From: Halococcus agarilyticus
Lineage (GTDB): Archaea; Halobacteriota; Halobacteria; Halobacteriales; Halococcaceae
DNA length: 56,912 nucleotides
Reading direction: 5' to 3'
Assembly: GCF_000334895.1 (NCBI RefSeq)
Contig: NZ_BAFM01000019.1
Location: forward strand, 1 to 56,912
Part shown: positions 8,376 to 16,494 of the stretch, piece after piece
How positions within the stretch are numbered: the stretch's first letter is position 1
Layout: each line of letters starts with the position of its first letter
Made by a program: the position numbers and the translations under genes
Notes under the pieces: model-generated
What the model was told of the DNA's origin: nothing
Database searches by the model: none
What the model saw: only the letters and a program-made list of their open reading frames with translations

Positions 8376-8884
8376 GCGCACGCTCGCTGCTGGCCGACCT
8401 CCGGGCACGCCTCGCGAGCGGACGGGTGACGGGGCGAGTGCTCGAACTGGTGTCGGCGGTCCGCTTCGGCCAGTTCGCCTCGGTCGGCGTCGTCGGCGCG
8501 CTATTCGACGTGACGACCGCGACGGCGCTGCGCGAGCTCGGTGTCTTCCCCGAGATCGCCGTCTTCGTCGGCATCGAGGTCTCGGTCGTCGTCATGTTTC
8601 TCCTCAACGACAACTGGACGTTCGCCGAGGAGGGCAGGGGTGGACTCCGCCCGACGCTCCGACGACTGCTCCGCTCGAACCTCGTCCGAACGGGTGGAAT
8701 CCTGGTCCAGCTCGTGACCTTCCGATTGCTCTATCGTGTGGTCGCGGTCGACCTCGCCGTCGCGGGTCTCGACGGGTGGTTCGTCGTCTCGAAGGTCGCC
8801 GGGATCGGCGCGGGCCTGCTCGTCAACTACGTCGCCGAGAGCCTGCTCACGTGGCGGGTCCACACGGGTCCCGGCGACGGATGA
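8372..8884 (+). CDS. GtrA family membrane protein
   Basis: 170 aa with four predicted membrane helices. Landmarks: VRFGQFASVGVVGALFDVTT near the start, LLNDNWTFAE in the middle, and LLVNYVAESLLTWR at the end, where N-W-TF is the GtrA hallmark. GtrA proteins are thought to flip or present lipid-linked sugars for the partner GT2 enzyme. Translation is coupled to that enzyme through a 4-nt overlap. Normal length. Confidence 0.9.
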   Translation: MSARSLLADLRARLASGRVTGRVLELVSAVRFGQFASVGVVGALFDVTTATALRELGVFPEIAVFVGIEVSVVVMFLLNDNWTFAEEGRGGLRPTLRRLLRSNLVRTGGILVQLVTFRLLYRVVAVDLAVAGLDGWFVVSKVAGIGAGLLVNYVAESLLTWRVHTGPGDG

Positions 8885-8923
8885 ATCACAACCCTTAACC
8901 AACGGACAGCGATACGAGAGAGT

Positions 8924-8998
8924 AGCGGGATAGGATAGCCAGGAGATTCCGGCGGGCTCATAACCCGCAGACCGGTAGTTCAAATCTACCTCCCGCTA
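8924..8998 (+). tRNA. Initiator tRNA-Met (anticodon CAT)
   Basis: A 75-nt cloverleaf. The acceptor stem AGCGGGA (8924-8930) pairs with TCCCGCT (8991-8997), with discriminator A at 8998. The anticodon stem GCGGG/CCCGC encloses a loop with CAT at 8959-8961, and the T-arm reads GGTAGTTCAAATCTACC. The A1:U72 pair and the run of G:C pairs next to the anticodon loop are hallmarks of archaeal initiator tRNA, so I assign initiator rather than elongator. No intron is seen and the 3' CCA is not encoded. Confidence 0.92.
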
Positions 8999-9002
8999 TC
9001 CC

Positions 9003-9315
9003 ACCTTTTGCTACGGTCGCTCACTTCGTTCGCTCTCTGCTCGCGGGCCGAAAGCCCGCTCGCACGGTACGGGGGACGCGGAGCGTCCCTCGCTCCTCGC
9101 AAAATCTGGACCAAAAGCCTCGTCACCTCCTTCGGAGGTTCCTCGGCCCGCTTGCTCACACCGCGCTCACGGCTTCTTGGCGCGGCGGAGCCGCGCCAAC
9201 GGTCCGAGGCGGCTTCGCCGCCTCGCTATCGCCGTTCGCGCAAGCCGCGGCGCTTCGCGCCGCGCGTTCGCTCGCGGTACGATAGCTTGCCCGACCGCAC
9301 CGACCGCAGACCCTA
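9003..9315. repeat. Dispersed CG-rich intergenic repeat, copy B
   Basis: This block starts a few bases after the tRNA and fills the gap up to the beta-propeller gene. It is packed with perfect short hairpins: gggacgcggagcgtccc (9074-9090), ggcgcggcggagccgcgcc (9179-9197) and gaggcggcttcgccgcctc (9206-9224). It also holds the module ctcgcaaaatctggacca that recurs at 19.98 kb and 49.28 kb. No convincing gene on either strand. Confidence 0.65.
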
Positions 9316-9352
9316 AATTCGGTAGTTCGCCCTCTCGAAACGCCAGTGGTGC

Positions 9353-10696
9353 TCAGTTTTGCTGTTCGTTCGCTGTTTCCGCGGGCGGATTCTGCGGCCG
9401 TGACTTGGCTTGATTCTCCTTCTGCGAACGATCTCCGTTCTCGGGCCGTGAGGAGACGTTTTGCGACCGTGTCACGTCCGTAGCTTCGGTTCGGGGCTGC
9501 GGTCTGGACTGGGTCGGCGCGCTCTCTCGGGACTGCTGGCGTGGCTGCGCGGTGCGGGACTGCGGCGGGTTTCGTGACGGCTCTCGTCGTGGTGGGGTGG
9601 ACGCGTGCGGTTGCGGCGATTCGGCCGCCGGCTGCACGGGTTCGCTTCGGGGCTGCTGTGCGGTCGAGGGTCGGTTTGACGCTGTCGACGCGGATTCGCG
9701 AGGTGCGTTCGGGTCGGCGTCGTACACCTCGCCGCGTCCTGCGTACTCGTCGCCGTCGGGGCTCTTGCCGGCCGCGCGCGTCGTCCCGCGCGGGCGTTCG
9801 AGCACGAGGCCGCCCTTCCCGATCGCGATGTCGGGGTCGCCGAGCGCGAGGTCGTAGAGGGTGTCGTCGGTGGGGGTGTGGAGTCGCTCCCACCGTTCGC
9901 CGCCGTCCGTGCGCTGGTACATGAGGCCGCCGTCGCCGAGCGCGACCATCTGGTTCTCGTACATGTCGAACGCGTGGAGCGCGCCCTTCTCGGCGACGCC
10001 GATCGGCGTCCAGTCGCGGTAGGAGTTGTCGTAGCGGTAGAGCACCCCTTTCCCGGCGGCGATGTACACCCGGCCGTTGCGCTCGGCCCAGATGTCGTAG
10101 AACTTGACCTGTGACTCGATCACTCCGATGTCCTTCCAACCATCGTTTCTGGTTGTCATGAACGCGTTGCCGCTGGTGTCGATACCATACCCGTAGCCGT
10201 CGGGTGAGGCGGCCAGCCCTGTCATGGTCGACCCCTTGTTTGCGGGTTTCTCGGGCACGCCCCAGTTGATCGTGAACCCATCGACGCTGCACGGCATGAT
10301 CTCCCCCGACCCGTTGGCGACCAGTAGCTTCTCGCTACCGGTGTTGCCGCTGACGGCGATCGACTCCCACGTGCTGGTCATCTCGTTGGGGTAGGAGTAG
10401 TCGTACTTCCGGTTGGTCTCGACGTCGTAGCAACCGATCGCGCCGCTCGACCCCGCGAACCACAGCCGCTTGCCGTCGTCGGTCACGTCGAGCGTCCGCA
10501 GCTGGTTTTGACTCACGTTCGGCCCGTCGTCGGTAATGATCGCCCATCCTTTGCCACGGTCACCCGCGATGATTCCGCCGTCACCCACCGCGAACGGACC
10601 GCGGGACGTGGTGACGACCTCGAAGAGGTCGTTCGAAAAGGGCGTCTCGACTACCTGCCACTCCGGCTCGTTCCTGTCGGCTCCGAGTCCCCACAT
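9353..10696 (-). CDS. Beta-propeller (YCF48/photosynthesis-assembly-like) protein with Gln/Pro/Arg/Ser-rich tail
   Basis: 447 aa. Residues ~1-310 are repeated blades with recurring phrases such as GPFAVGDGGIIAGDRGKGW, KRLWFAGSSGAIGCYD and MVALGDGGLMYQRTDGGERW, like YCF48/BNR-type propellers. Residues ~315-447 are low complexity (Q, P, R, S, A), probably disordered. There is no signal peptide, so it is likely cytoplasmic. The ATG at 10696 gives a compact N-terminus (MWGLGADRNEPEWQVVETP); a TATA box AATATATG lies at 10735-10744 on the opposite reading. It is divergent from a 76-aa protein with a similar tail. Function unknown. Confidence 0.8.
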   Translation of the reverse strand: MWGLGADRNEPEWQVVETPFSNDLFEVVTTSRGPFAVGDGGIIAGDRGKGWAIITDDGPNVSQNQLRTLDVTDDGKRLWFAGSSGAIGCYDVETNRKYDYSYPNEMTSTWESIAVSGNTGSEKLLVANGSGEIMPCSVDGFTINWGVPEKPANKGSTMTGLAASPDGYGYGIDTSGNAFMTTRNDGWKDIGVIESQVKFYDIWAERNGRVYIAAGKGVLYRYDNSYRDWTPIGVAEKGALHAFDMYENQMVALGDGGLMYQRTDGGERWERLHTPTDDTLYDLALGDPDIAIGKGGLVLERPRGTTRAAGKSPDGDEYAGRGEVYDADPNAPRESASTASNRPSTAQQPRSEPVQPAAESPQPHASTPPRREPSRNPPQSRTAQPRQQSRESAPTQSRPQPRTEATDVTRSQNVSSRPENGDRSQKENQAKSRPQNPPAETANEQQN

Positions 10697-10840
10697 GCGA
10701 TCGGAGGAACGTCGCCGTAGCTCTTGAGTTGTGGACAATATATGGAAGAATAGAACGTTCGGGCTGGTGTGTCGGTTCCGGATCGTCCGCTTTTCTTCAG
10801 TACGGACACCCATTTACCGTTCCCAGCGATGGGTGTAGCC

Positions 10841-11071
10841 ATGGCGGAAATGACCGTCGTCGACGCCAACGACCGCGCCATCCAGCGATGTACCGAGTTC
10901 GAACTGCGCGAGCACGGCCTCGTCACGAAGACCGAGAACGGCGACGAGACCGGCTTCTTCCCGTTCGGGAGCTTCGCCTACGTCGGGCGAACCCAACGAC
11001 GGGACGAGCAAGCGACCGCCCAGCAGGAGGCTCGGCAAGGGACCAGTCGCCCCCAGAGCCGCCAGCAGTAA
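10841..11071 (+). CDS. Small conserved-looking protein with Gln/Arg-rich tail
   Basis: 76 aa. Residues 1-52 form a compact domain (MTVVDANDRAIQRCTEFELR, then GFFPFGSFAYVGR), and residues 55-76 are a Gln/Arg/Ser/Ala tail ending SRPQSRQQ. It is divergent from the beta-propeller gene, whose tail has the same composition, so the two may act together. The ATG at 10841 is preferred to one at 10829 because a CATTTACC box at 10810-10817 lies about 27 nt upstream. No family recognised. Confidence 0.7.
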   Translation: MAEMTVVDANDRAIQRCTEFELREHGLVTKTENGDETGFFPFGSFAYVGRTQRRDEQATAQQEARQGTSRPQSRQQ

Positions 11072-11112
11072 GCAGTAGTTCGAGCCGGACGTTCGGGGCC
11101 ACCCCCGGCCGT

Positions 11113-11805
11113 TCAGGCGGGCTGTTCGATGCCGAGTTCGTCGAGGAGCGTTTCGGCGGCCGCGGCCGACGAGCCAGGTCCGCGGGCGGTGACGAGATCG
11201 CCGTCGACGGTGACGCTCGTGTCGGCGTCGAGTTCGGCATCCCAGTTGCCGCCCGCTGCACGGACCTCGTCCTCGACCCAGTAGGGAAGTTTCCGGCCGT
11301 CGGGCATCCTGTCGTGGTCGTCCACAATACCTTCCTCCCACTCGTTCGGGAACCCGGTGACGTCCCGGCCCTCGACGAGCCGGCCCTCGCTCTCGCCCCA
11401 CGTGAACGCGAGGATGCCGACGGCGTGACAGACCACGAGCGCCGTGCCGTCGTCGCCGGCGACCGCGTCGGCCAGCAGCGTGCGGGCGTGACGATCCTGA
11501 TTGATGTCCCACTCGGTTCCGTGCCCGCCGGGGAACACCACCGCGTCGTACTCGTCGGCGTCGGCGGCCGCGACCGGGATCGGGTCGTTCAGCCGGTCGT
11601 CGTTCTCGTGGACCTCCATGACGTGTTCGGCGGTCTCCTCGCCCACCTCGTCGGGATCGACCGAGCGCTCGTCGATCTCCGGAGGCGATCCGCTCGGCGT
11701 GGCCACGGTGACGTCGACGCTCGCATCCGAGAGACTCGTGAGCGGCTCGATGCATTCCTCGCCCCAGTAGCCCTCCTCGCTGACGACGAACAGTGCGGTT
11801 GTCAT
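11113..11805 (-). CDS. DJ-1/PfpI (Hsp31-like) class I glutamine amidotransferase-fold protein
   Basis: 230 aa. The nucleophile elbow ALVVCHAVGILAF carries the conserved Cys-His pair, and AVVFPGGHGTEWD supplies the FPGGHG oxyanion/acid region typical of Hsp31-like DJ-1 proteins. Family members act as glyoxalases, deglycases, chaperones or peptidases; which one applies here cannot be decided. Length fits the larger Hsp31/YajL-like group. It is a single gene on the minus strand, convergent with the small protein at 10841. Confidence 0.85.
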   Translation of the reverse strand: MTTALFVVSEEGYWGEECIEPLTSLSDASVDVTVATPSGSPPEIDERSVDPDEVGEETAEHVMEVHENDDRLNDPIPVAAADADEYDAVVFPGGHGTEWDINQDRHARTLLADAVAGDDGTALVVCHAVGILAFTWGESEGRLVEGRDVTGFPNEWEEGIVDDHDRMPDGRKLPYWVEDEVRAAGGNWDAELDADTSVTVDGDLVTARGPGSSAAAAETLLDELGIEQPA

Positions 11806-11911
11806 CGCCCACGATACGCCCCCACCGCCGAAAGGCTCACGGCCGCCGGACAGTTCCGCCGCTTATCTGGTACCGTCGCCCGTCTCCACCGCCGCTCGTC
11901 GCCTCCGCCGC

Positions 11912-13240
11912 TCACCCGGCTCCGTCGCCGATCCGCTCGGCGGGCCGTGGCTCCGGGTACCCCTCGTCGTGGAGGTGACAGGACGCCGGATGGCCCACCG
12001 CGGTCTCACGGAGTTCGGGTGGATCGCGCTCGCAGACGGTCGCGAACTCCTCGGCGAGCAGCTCGCGCGCCTCGGCGAGGTCGTCGCGGACCACGTGATC
12101 GAGCGCGTCGTCGAGCACCCGCTCCGCGCTCGGGCTGTCGAGCGTCGGCGGCACGTCGAACTCCTCGCGGATCGCGCGCTTCAGCGTCTCGTCGTCCGGG
12201 TTCTCGGATTCCATCGAGACGAACTCCCGAACCGCTTCGAGGTCGATCCCCTGGCCGTCGACGTGCTGGCGCAGGTCCATCACCGCGCGCCAGTTCTCCT
12301 GCTCGAACTCGTAGTCCGTGGGCTGGATCACCTCGGGACACCGGGTGTGGAACCGGCAGCCGCTCGGCGGGTTCGAGGGGCTCGGGACGTCCCCGCTCAA
12401 TACTACCCGATCCGCCCGATCGCGCGGGTCCGGGGTGGGGATCGACGCGAGCAGCGCGCGGGTGTAGGGGTGGGCGGGGTTCTCGAACAGCTCCTCGGTC
12501 GGCGCGACCTCCACGATCTCGCCGAGATACATCACCGCGACACGATCGCAGACCTCCCGCACCACGCCGAGGTCGTGCGAGATGAACAGCATCCCGACCC
12601 CGAACTCGTCTTGGATCTCGTTCATCCGCGAGAGGATCGTCGACTGGATCGAGACGTCGAGCGCGCTCACGGGCTCGTCGGCCACGATCAGTTCGGGGTT
12701 GACCACCAGCGCCCGCGCGAGCGCGACGCGCTGTTTCTGCCCGCCCGAGAACTCGTGGGGGTACCGATCGAAGTCCTCGCCCGACAGCCCGATCCGGTCG
12801 AGCAGGTTCTCGACGATCCGCCGTCGGCGGTTGCGGTCGCGCATCCCGTGGACGCGGAGCGGTTCGGCGACCGACTCGCCGATGCTCATCCGGGGATCGA
12901 AGCTGGAGGTCGGGTCCTGGAAGATCATCTGGGCGCGCCGCCGGAACCGCTTCAGCTCCGCGTCGTCGTATGCGGTGATGTCGGTGCCGTCGAACAGCAC
13001 CTCGCCCGCGGTGGGATCCTCCAGGCGGAGCATGCTCGTCGCGGCGGTCGACTTCCCACAGCCGGACTCGCCGACCAGGCCAACGGTCTCGCCGCGCTCG
13101 ACGGTGAAGCTGATCCCGTCGACCGCCTTCACGCGGCCGACCTCGCGCTTCAGAACCCCCTCCGTGATCGGGTAGTGTTTCTTCAGCCCGCGGACTTCGA
13201 GCAGCGGCGCGTCGCCGCTCGTCGGTATGTCGCTACTCAT
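11912..13240 (-). CDS. Dipeptide/oligopeptide ABC transporter ATP-binding protein (OppF/DppF type)
   Basis: 442 aa. Walker A GESGCGKST (57-65), signature FSGGQKQR (164-171), Walker B LIVADEP (184-190) and SHDLG switch (221-225) are intact. The OppF C-terminal domain begins CRFHTRCP (295-302), but its second half (TVCERDPPEL, GHPASCHLH) comes about 100 residues later. An acidic insert therefore separates the paired cysteines, making the protein longer than the usual ~330 aa. It energises peptide uptake with the OppD-like partner. The start overlaps the upstream OppD stop by 8 nt. Confidence 0.93.
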   Translation of the reverse strand: MSSDIPTSGDAPLLEVRGLKKHYPITEGVLKREVGRVKAVDGISFTVERGETVGLVGESGCGKSTAATSMLRLEDPTAGEVLFDGTDITAYDDAELKRFRRRAQMIFQDPTSSFDPRMSIGESVAEPLRVHGMRDRNRRRRIVENLLDRIGLSGEDFDRYPHEFSGGQKQRVALARALVVNPELIVADEPVSALDVSIQSTILSRMNEIQDEFGVGMLFISHDLGVVREVCDRVAVMYLGEIVEVAPTEELFENPAHPYTRALLASIPTPDPRDRADRVVLSGDVPSPSNPPSGCRFHTRCPEVIQPTDYEFEQENWRAVMDLRQHVDGQGIDLEAVREFVSMESENPDDETLKRAIREEFDVPPTLDSPSAERVLDDALDHVVRDDLAEARELLAEEFATVCERDPPELRETAVGHPASCHLHDEGYPEPRPAERIGDGAG

Positions 13241-14351
13241 CGTCGGCCTCCCTGGATTCCGTCCCCTCTGCAGTCTCGGCACCGACCCCGCCCCGCACGG
13301 CACCGCCGTCCGCGAGGCCGGTGTCGGTCTCTCCGGCCGGCTCGCTCTCGCGGACGACCGACGGATCGCCGCTGGGACCGTAGTGGACACAGGAGACCCG
13401 GTGGTCGTCGGTGCCGTCGACGGGGTAGAGTTCGGGCTGGTCGCCGACGCGACAGTCGTCGATCGCGTGCTCGCACCGAGGGTTGAACCGGCAGCCCTCG
13501 GGCGGGTCGGTCGGGTCCGGCAGCGTTCCGTCGATCGACCCCATCGGGGTTCCACGTCCCGGGAGGCACCTGAGCAGTGCCCGGGTGTAGGGATGGGAGG
13601 GCCGTTCGAAGATGTCGTACACGTCGCCCCGCTCCATCACCTTCCCCGCGTACATCACGACCACGCGATCGGCGATCTCGGCCACGACGCCGAGGTCGTG
13701 AGTGACGAAGAGGACGCTCATGTGGAACTCCTCCTGGAGGTCGGCGATCAGTGCGAGGATCTGAGCCTGGATCGTGACGTCCAAGGCGGTCGTCGGCTCG
13801 TCGGCGATCAGGAGATCGGGGTTCGCGGCGAGCGCCATCGCCACCACCACGCGCTGTTTCATCCCACCCGAGAACTCGTGGGGGTAGTCGTCGAACCGAG
13901 CGGCGGCCTCCGGGATCCCGACCCGATCGAGCAGATCGATCGCGTGCTCTTTCGCCCCCGCGTCCGAAACGGTGTGGTCGTGGAGTTCGATCGCCTCCAC
14001 GATCTGCCACCCCACGGTGTAGACGGGGTTGAGCGCGCCCTGGGGGTTCTGGAAGACGTGCCCGATCCGACCGCCACGGACCTCCCGGAGCTCCTTTTCG
14101 GTGAGCTTCGTCAGGTCCTCGCCGTCGAACAGCACCTCGCCGCCGGCGATCTCGCCCGGAGGGCTCTGGATGAGTTTCGTGAGCGATTCGCTCGCGACCG
14201 TCTTGCCCGAGCCGGACTCGCCGACGATACACACCGTCTCGCCGCGGGCGACGTCGAAGCTCACGCCGTCGACCGCGCGAACGGTGCCCTCGTCGGTGTG
14301 GAACTGCGTCCGGAGGTCTCGAACCGAGAGCAGTGATTCGTCTTGCATCAT
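13233..14351 (-). CDS. Dipeptide/oligopeptide ABC transporter ATP-binding protein (OppD/DppD type)
   Basis: 372 aa. Walker [10 protein letters not shown], signature FSGGMKQR and Walker B LLIADEP are all present, and the OppD C-terminal domain [16 protein letters not shown] carries the cysteines found in iron-sulfur/oligopeptide-type ATPases. The extra C-terminal ~40 residues are acidic and Gly-rich ([16 protein letters not shown]), likely a disordered halophilic tail. Two adjacent ATG codons (14351 and 14348) are possible starts; the gene overlaps the permease stop upstream. Confidence 0.93.
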   Translation of the reverse strand: MMQDESLLSVRDLRTQFHTDEGTVRAVDGVSFDVARGETVCIVGESGSGKTVASESLTKLIQSPPGEIAGGEVLFDGEDLTKLTEKELREVRGGRIGHVFQNPQGALNPVYTVGWQIVEAIELHDHTVSDAGAKEHAIDLLDRVGIPEAAARFDDYPHEFSGGMKQRVVVAMALAANPDLLIADEPTTALDVTIQAQILALIADLQEEFHMSVLFVTHDLGVVAEIADRVVVMYAGKVMERGDVYDIFERPSHPYTRALLRCLPGRGTPMGSIDGTLPDPTDPPEGCRFNPRCEHAIDDCRVGDQPELYPVDGTDDHRVSCVHYGPSGDPSVVRESEPAGETDTGLADGGAVRGGVGAETAEGTESREADDE

Positions 14352-15496
14352 TCGGTCTCCTGTCGTGGGTCGAGCGCGTCGCGCAGCGCGTCCCCGAGGA
14401 AGTTAAAGGAGAGGATCGTGAGAAACAGGAACACGCCGGGAATGGTCGAGATCCACCACGCGTCGCTGAGCTCGCCTCGTCCCGCCGCGATCGTCTGTCC
14501 CCACGAGTACACCGTCGGATCGCCGAGTCCGAGGAAGGAGAGCCCAGCCTCGGCGAGGATCAGGAAGGGGATGTTGAGCGTCGCGGCCGTGATGATGGAG
14601 TTCGAGACGTTCGGGACGATATGTCGCCGGATCACGTGATAGGTGCTTCCGCCGGCGCTTTTGGCCGCCTTGATGTACGCCTCCTCGTTGCGCTGGAGCG
14701 CCTCGCTTCGGATGATCCGGGCGTACCCACCCCACCCCGTGAGGCCGAAGATCACGATCAACAGGAAGAGGCTGCCGCCGTAGAGGTAGACGAGGATCAG
14801 AAAGAGGAAGAACGTCGGGAAGGTGAGCTGGATGTCGACGTACCGCATCAACACCTCGTCGACCCACCCGCCGCCGTAGGCGGCGGTCGCGCCGACCGCG
14901 GTGGCGATCACCATCGAGATCAGGGTCGCGATCAACGCCACCTGCATGCTGACCCGCATCCCGAAGATCACTGCCTTCATCACGCCCACACCGTCCTGTG
15001 TCGTCCCGAACGGGTACGTCCACGACCCGCCCTCCTGCCAGACCGGGGGCTGGGAGATCGCGCCGAAGTTCGGCTCCGGCGCGTTGATGAACACCGTTCC
15101 GATGGTCCCGACGAGGAAGATCCCGATCAGGAAGACGAGACCGAGCACCGCCGCCTTGTTCTTCTTGAACTGCCGCCAGTAGTACGCGGTCAGCCGGCGG
15201 TTCCGCGCGAGCGGGACGATGGCGTAGAGAAAGAGGACGAGGAGGGTACCGACGAACAGCCAGTCCACGCCGGTGAGATCCCAGACGTACCCGAAGCCGG
15301 CGACCGTCACGTCGATCGTCGCCCGGCTCGGTGGGAGCACGAAGACGTCGTACAGCAAGAGGAGCGCGTACGCTGCGAACGCCCCGTAGGTCACCGCGGC
15401 GATCGCGTCGACGTCGCCGATGCCGCTGTCGAGCGTTTCCCAGTCGACGTCCTCGAACCGCTCTCCCTCGCCGTCCGGTGGTGTGTCGACCGCCAT
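14348..15496 (-). CDS. ABC peptide transporter permease (DppC/OppC type) with N-terminal extension
   Basis: 382 aa. The core starts around residue 105 with RQFKKNKAAVLGLVFLIGIF, the OppC N-terminal signature, and contains the inner-membrane binding loop EAYIKAAKSAGGSTYHVIRR (EAA motif) that contacts the ATPase. Before the core there are ~100 extra residues with two or three hydrophobic helices, beyond the usual DppC length of ~300. It is translationally coupled to both neighbours. Substrate predicted as di/oligopeptides by family. Confidence 0.92.
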   Translation of the reverse strand: MAVDTPPDGEGERFEDVDWETLDSGIGDVDAIAAVTYGAFAAYALLLLYDVFVLPPSRATIDVTVAGFGYVWDLTGVDWLFVGTLLVLFLYAIVPLARNRRLTAYYWRQFKKNKAAVLGLVFLIGIFLVGTIGTVFINAPEPNFGAISQPPVWQEGGSWTYPFGTTQDGVGVMKAVIFGMRVSMQVALIATLISMVIATAVGATAAYGGGWVDEVLMRYVDIQLTFPTFFLFLILVYLYGGSLFLLIVIFGLTGWGGYARIIRSEALQRNEEAYIKAAKSAGGSTYHVIRRHIVPNVSNSIITAATLNIPFLILAEAGLSFLGLGDPTVYSWGQTIAAGRGELSDAWWISTIPGVFLFLTILSFNFLGDALRDALDPRQETE

Positions 15497-16479
15497 CAGC
15501 GATCACCGTAGCTGATCCGCGGGTCGAGCACCGTGTACGCGATGTCCTGAAGCAGGTTGCCGATCACGGCGATGAACACCGGGATCAGCGTGGTGCCGAG
15601 CACCAGCGCGGTGTCCTGGTTGATGATCGCCTGATAGCTCAAGAATCCGAGGCCCGGGATCCCGAAGACCACCTCGATGAGGTACGACGCCGTCAGGATC
15701 AGCCCCAGCAGGTCCCCGACCAGCAGCGTCGAGAGCGGCACCAGGGTCGGCCGGAGGATGTGCCGAGTCAGCATCCGCCAGCCGGTCGCGCCCTTCGCGC
15801 GTGCGGTCTTGACGAACTCCGCCTGGACGTACTCCAGCGCCTCCGCCCGGGCGTACCGGGCGTTGCCCGCCAGCGCGGAGGTCATCAACACGACGATCGG
15901 CAACACGAGCTGGTGGAGGTTCGCCAGCGAGAACGTCCGGTTGGTGGCGATCTGCGCGTCGAACAGCACCGGAAACCAGTTGAGCTGGACCGAGAACACC
16001 AGCAGGAGGACGATCCCGAACCAGAAGTTGGGGATGCTGACCCCGAAGAAGGCCGCGAGCGTGGCGACGTAGTCGCTGCGCTCGTACTGGTGGACCGCCG
16101 AGTACAGCCCGATCCCCATCCCGATGATCGTCGAGAGGACGATCGAGGGAGCGCCGTACATCATGGAGTACGGGATCGCCGTGAGGATCGCCTCCGACAC
16201 CGGCTGTGATCGGGTGTCCGACCAGCCCCAGTCCCCCGACGCGAGGTTGGTGAGGTAGTCGAGATACCGCTCCCAGAGCGGTCCCTGGAGGCCGCGCCGC
16301 GCCCGGAACGCTTCGGCCGCCGCCTCGGCGCTCTGCCCGCTCTGTGCCGCCTGGAACTGCACCTGCGCGAGTCCCGCGTTGGGTGCGGCGTCGAGCAGGA
16401 CGAAGGTGATCGTCAGGATCACGAACGTCACCACGCCCGCCCACGCGACCCGCCGCGCGACGTACCATCCCATTCCCAT
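15496..16479 (-). CDS. ABC peptide transporter permease (DppB/OppB type)
   Basis: 327 aa with six predicted helices. The N-terminus YVARRVAWAGVVTFVILTIT and the C-terminal IINQDTALVLGTTLIPVFIA are typical DppB. The EAA loop is EYVQAEFVKTARAKGATGWR. It pairs with the DppC-type permease to form the channel. It starts 15 nt after the binding-protein stop and overlaps the downstream permease by one base. Confidence 0.93.
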   Translation of the reverse strand: MGMGWYVARRVAWAGVVTFVILTITFVLLDAAPNAGLAQVQFQAAQSGQSAEAAAEAFRARRGLQGPLWERYLDYLTNLASGDWGWSDTRSQPVSEAILTAIPYSMMYGAPSIVLSTIIGMGIGLYSAVHQYERSDYVATLAAFFGVSIPNFWFGIVLLLVFSVQLNWFPVLFDAQIATNRTFSLANLHQLVLPIVVLMTSALAGNARYARAEALEYVQAEFVKTARAKGATGWRMLTRHILRPTLVPLSTLLVGDLLGLILTASYLIEVVFGIPGLGFLSYQAIINQDTALVLGTTLIPVFIAVIGNLLQDIAYTVLDPRISYGDR

Positions 16480-16494
16480 CGTTGGTCCCGATGA

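Noticed and set aside
8924-8998. Elongator tRNA-Met reading of the CAT tRNA
   Set aside because: The A1:U72 pair and the GGG/CCC anticodon-stem pairs match archaeal initiator tRNA; elongator tRNA-Met in haloarchaea also commonly has an intron, not seen here.
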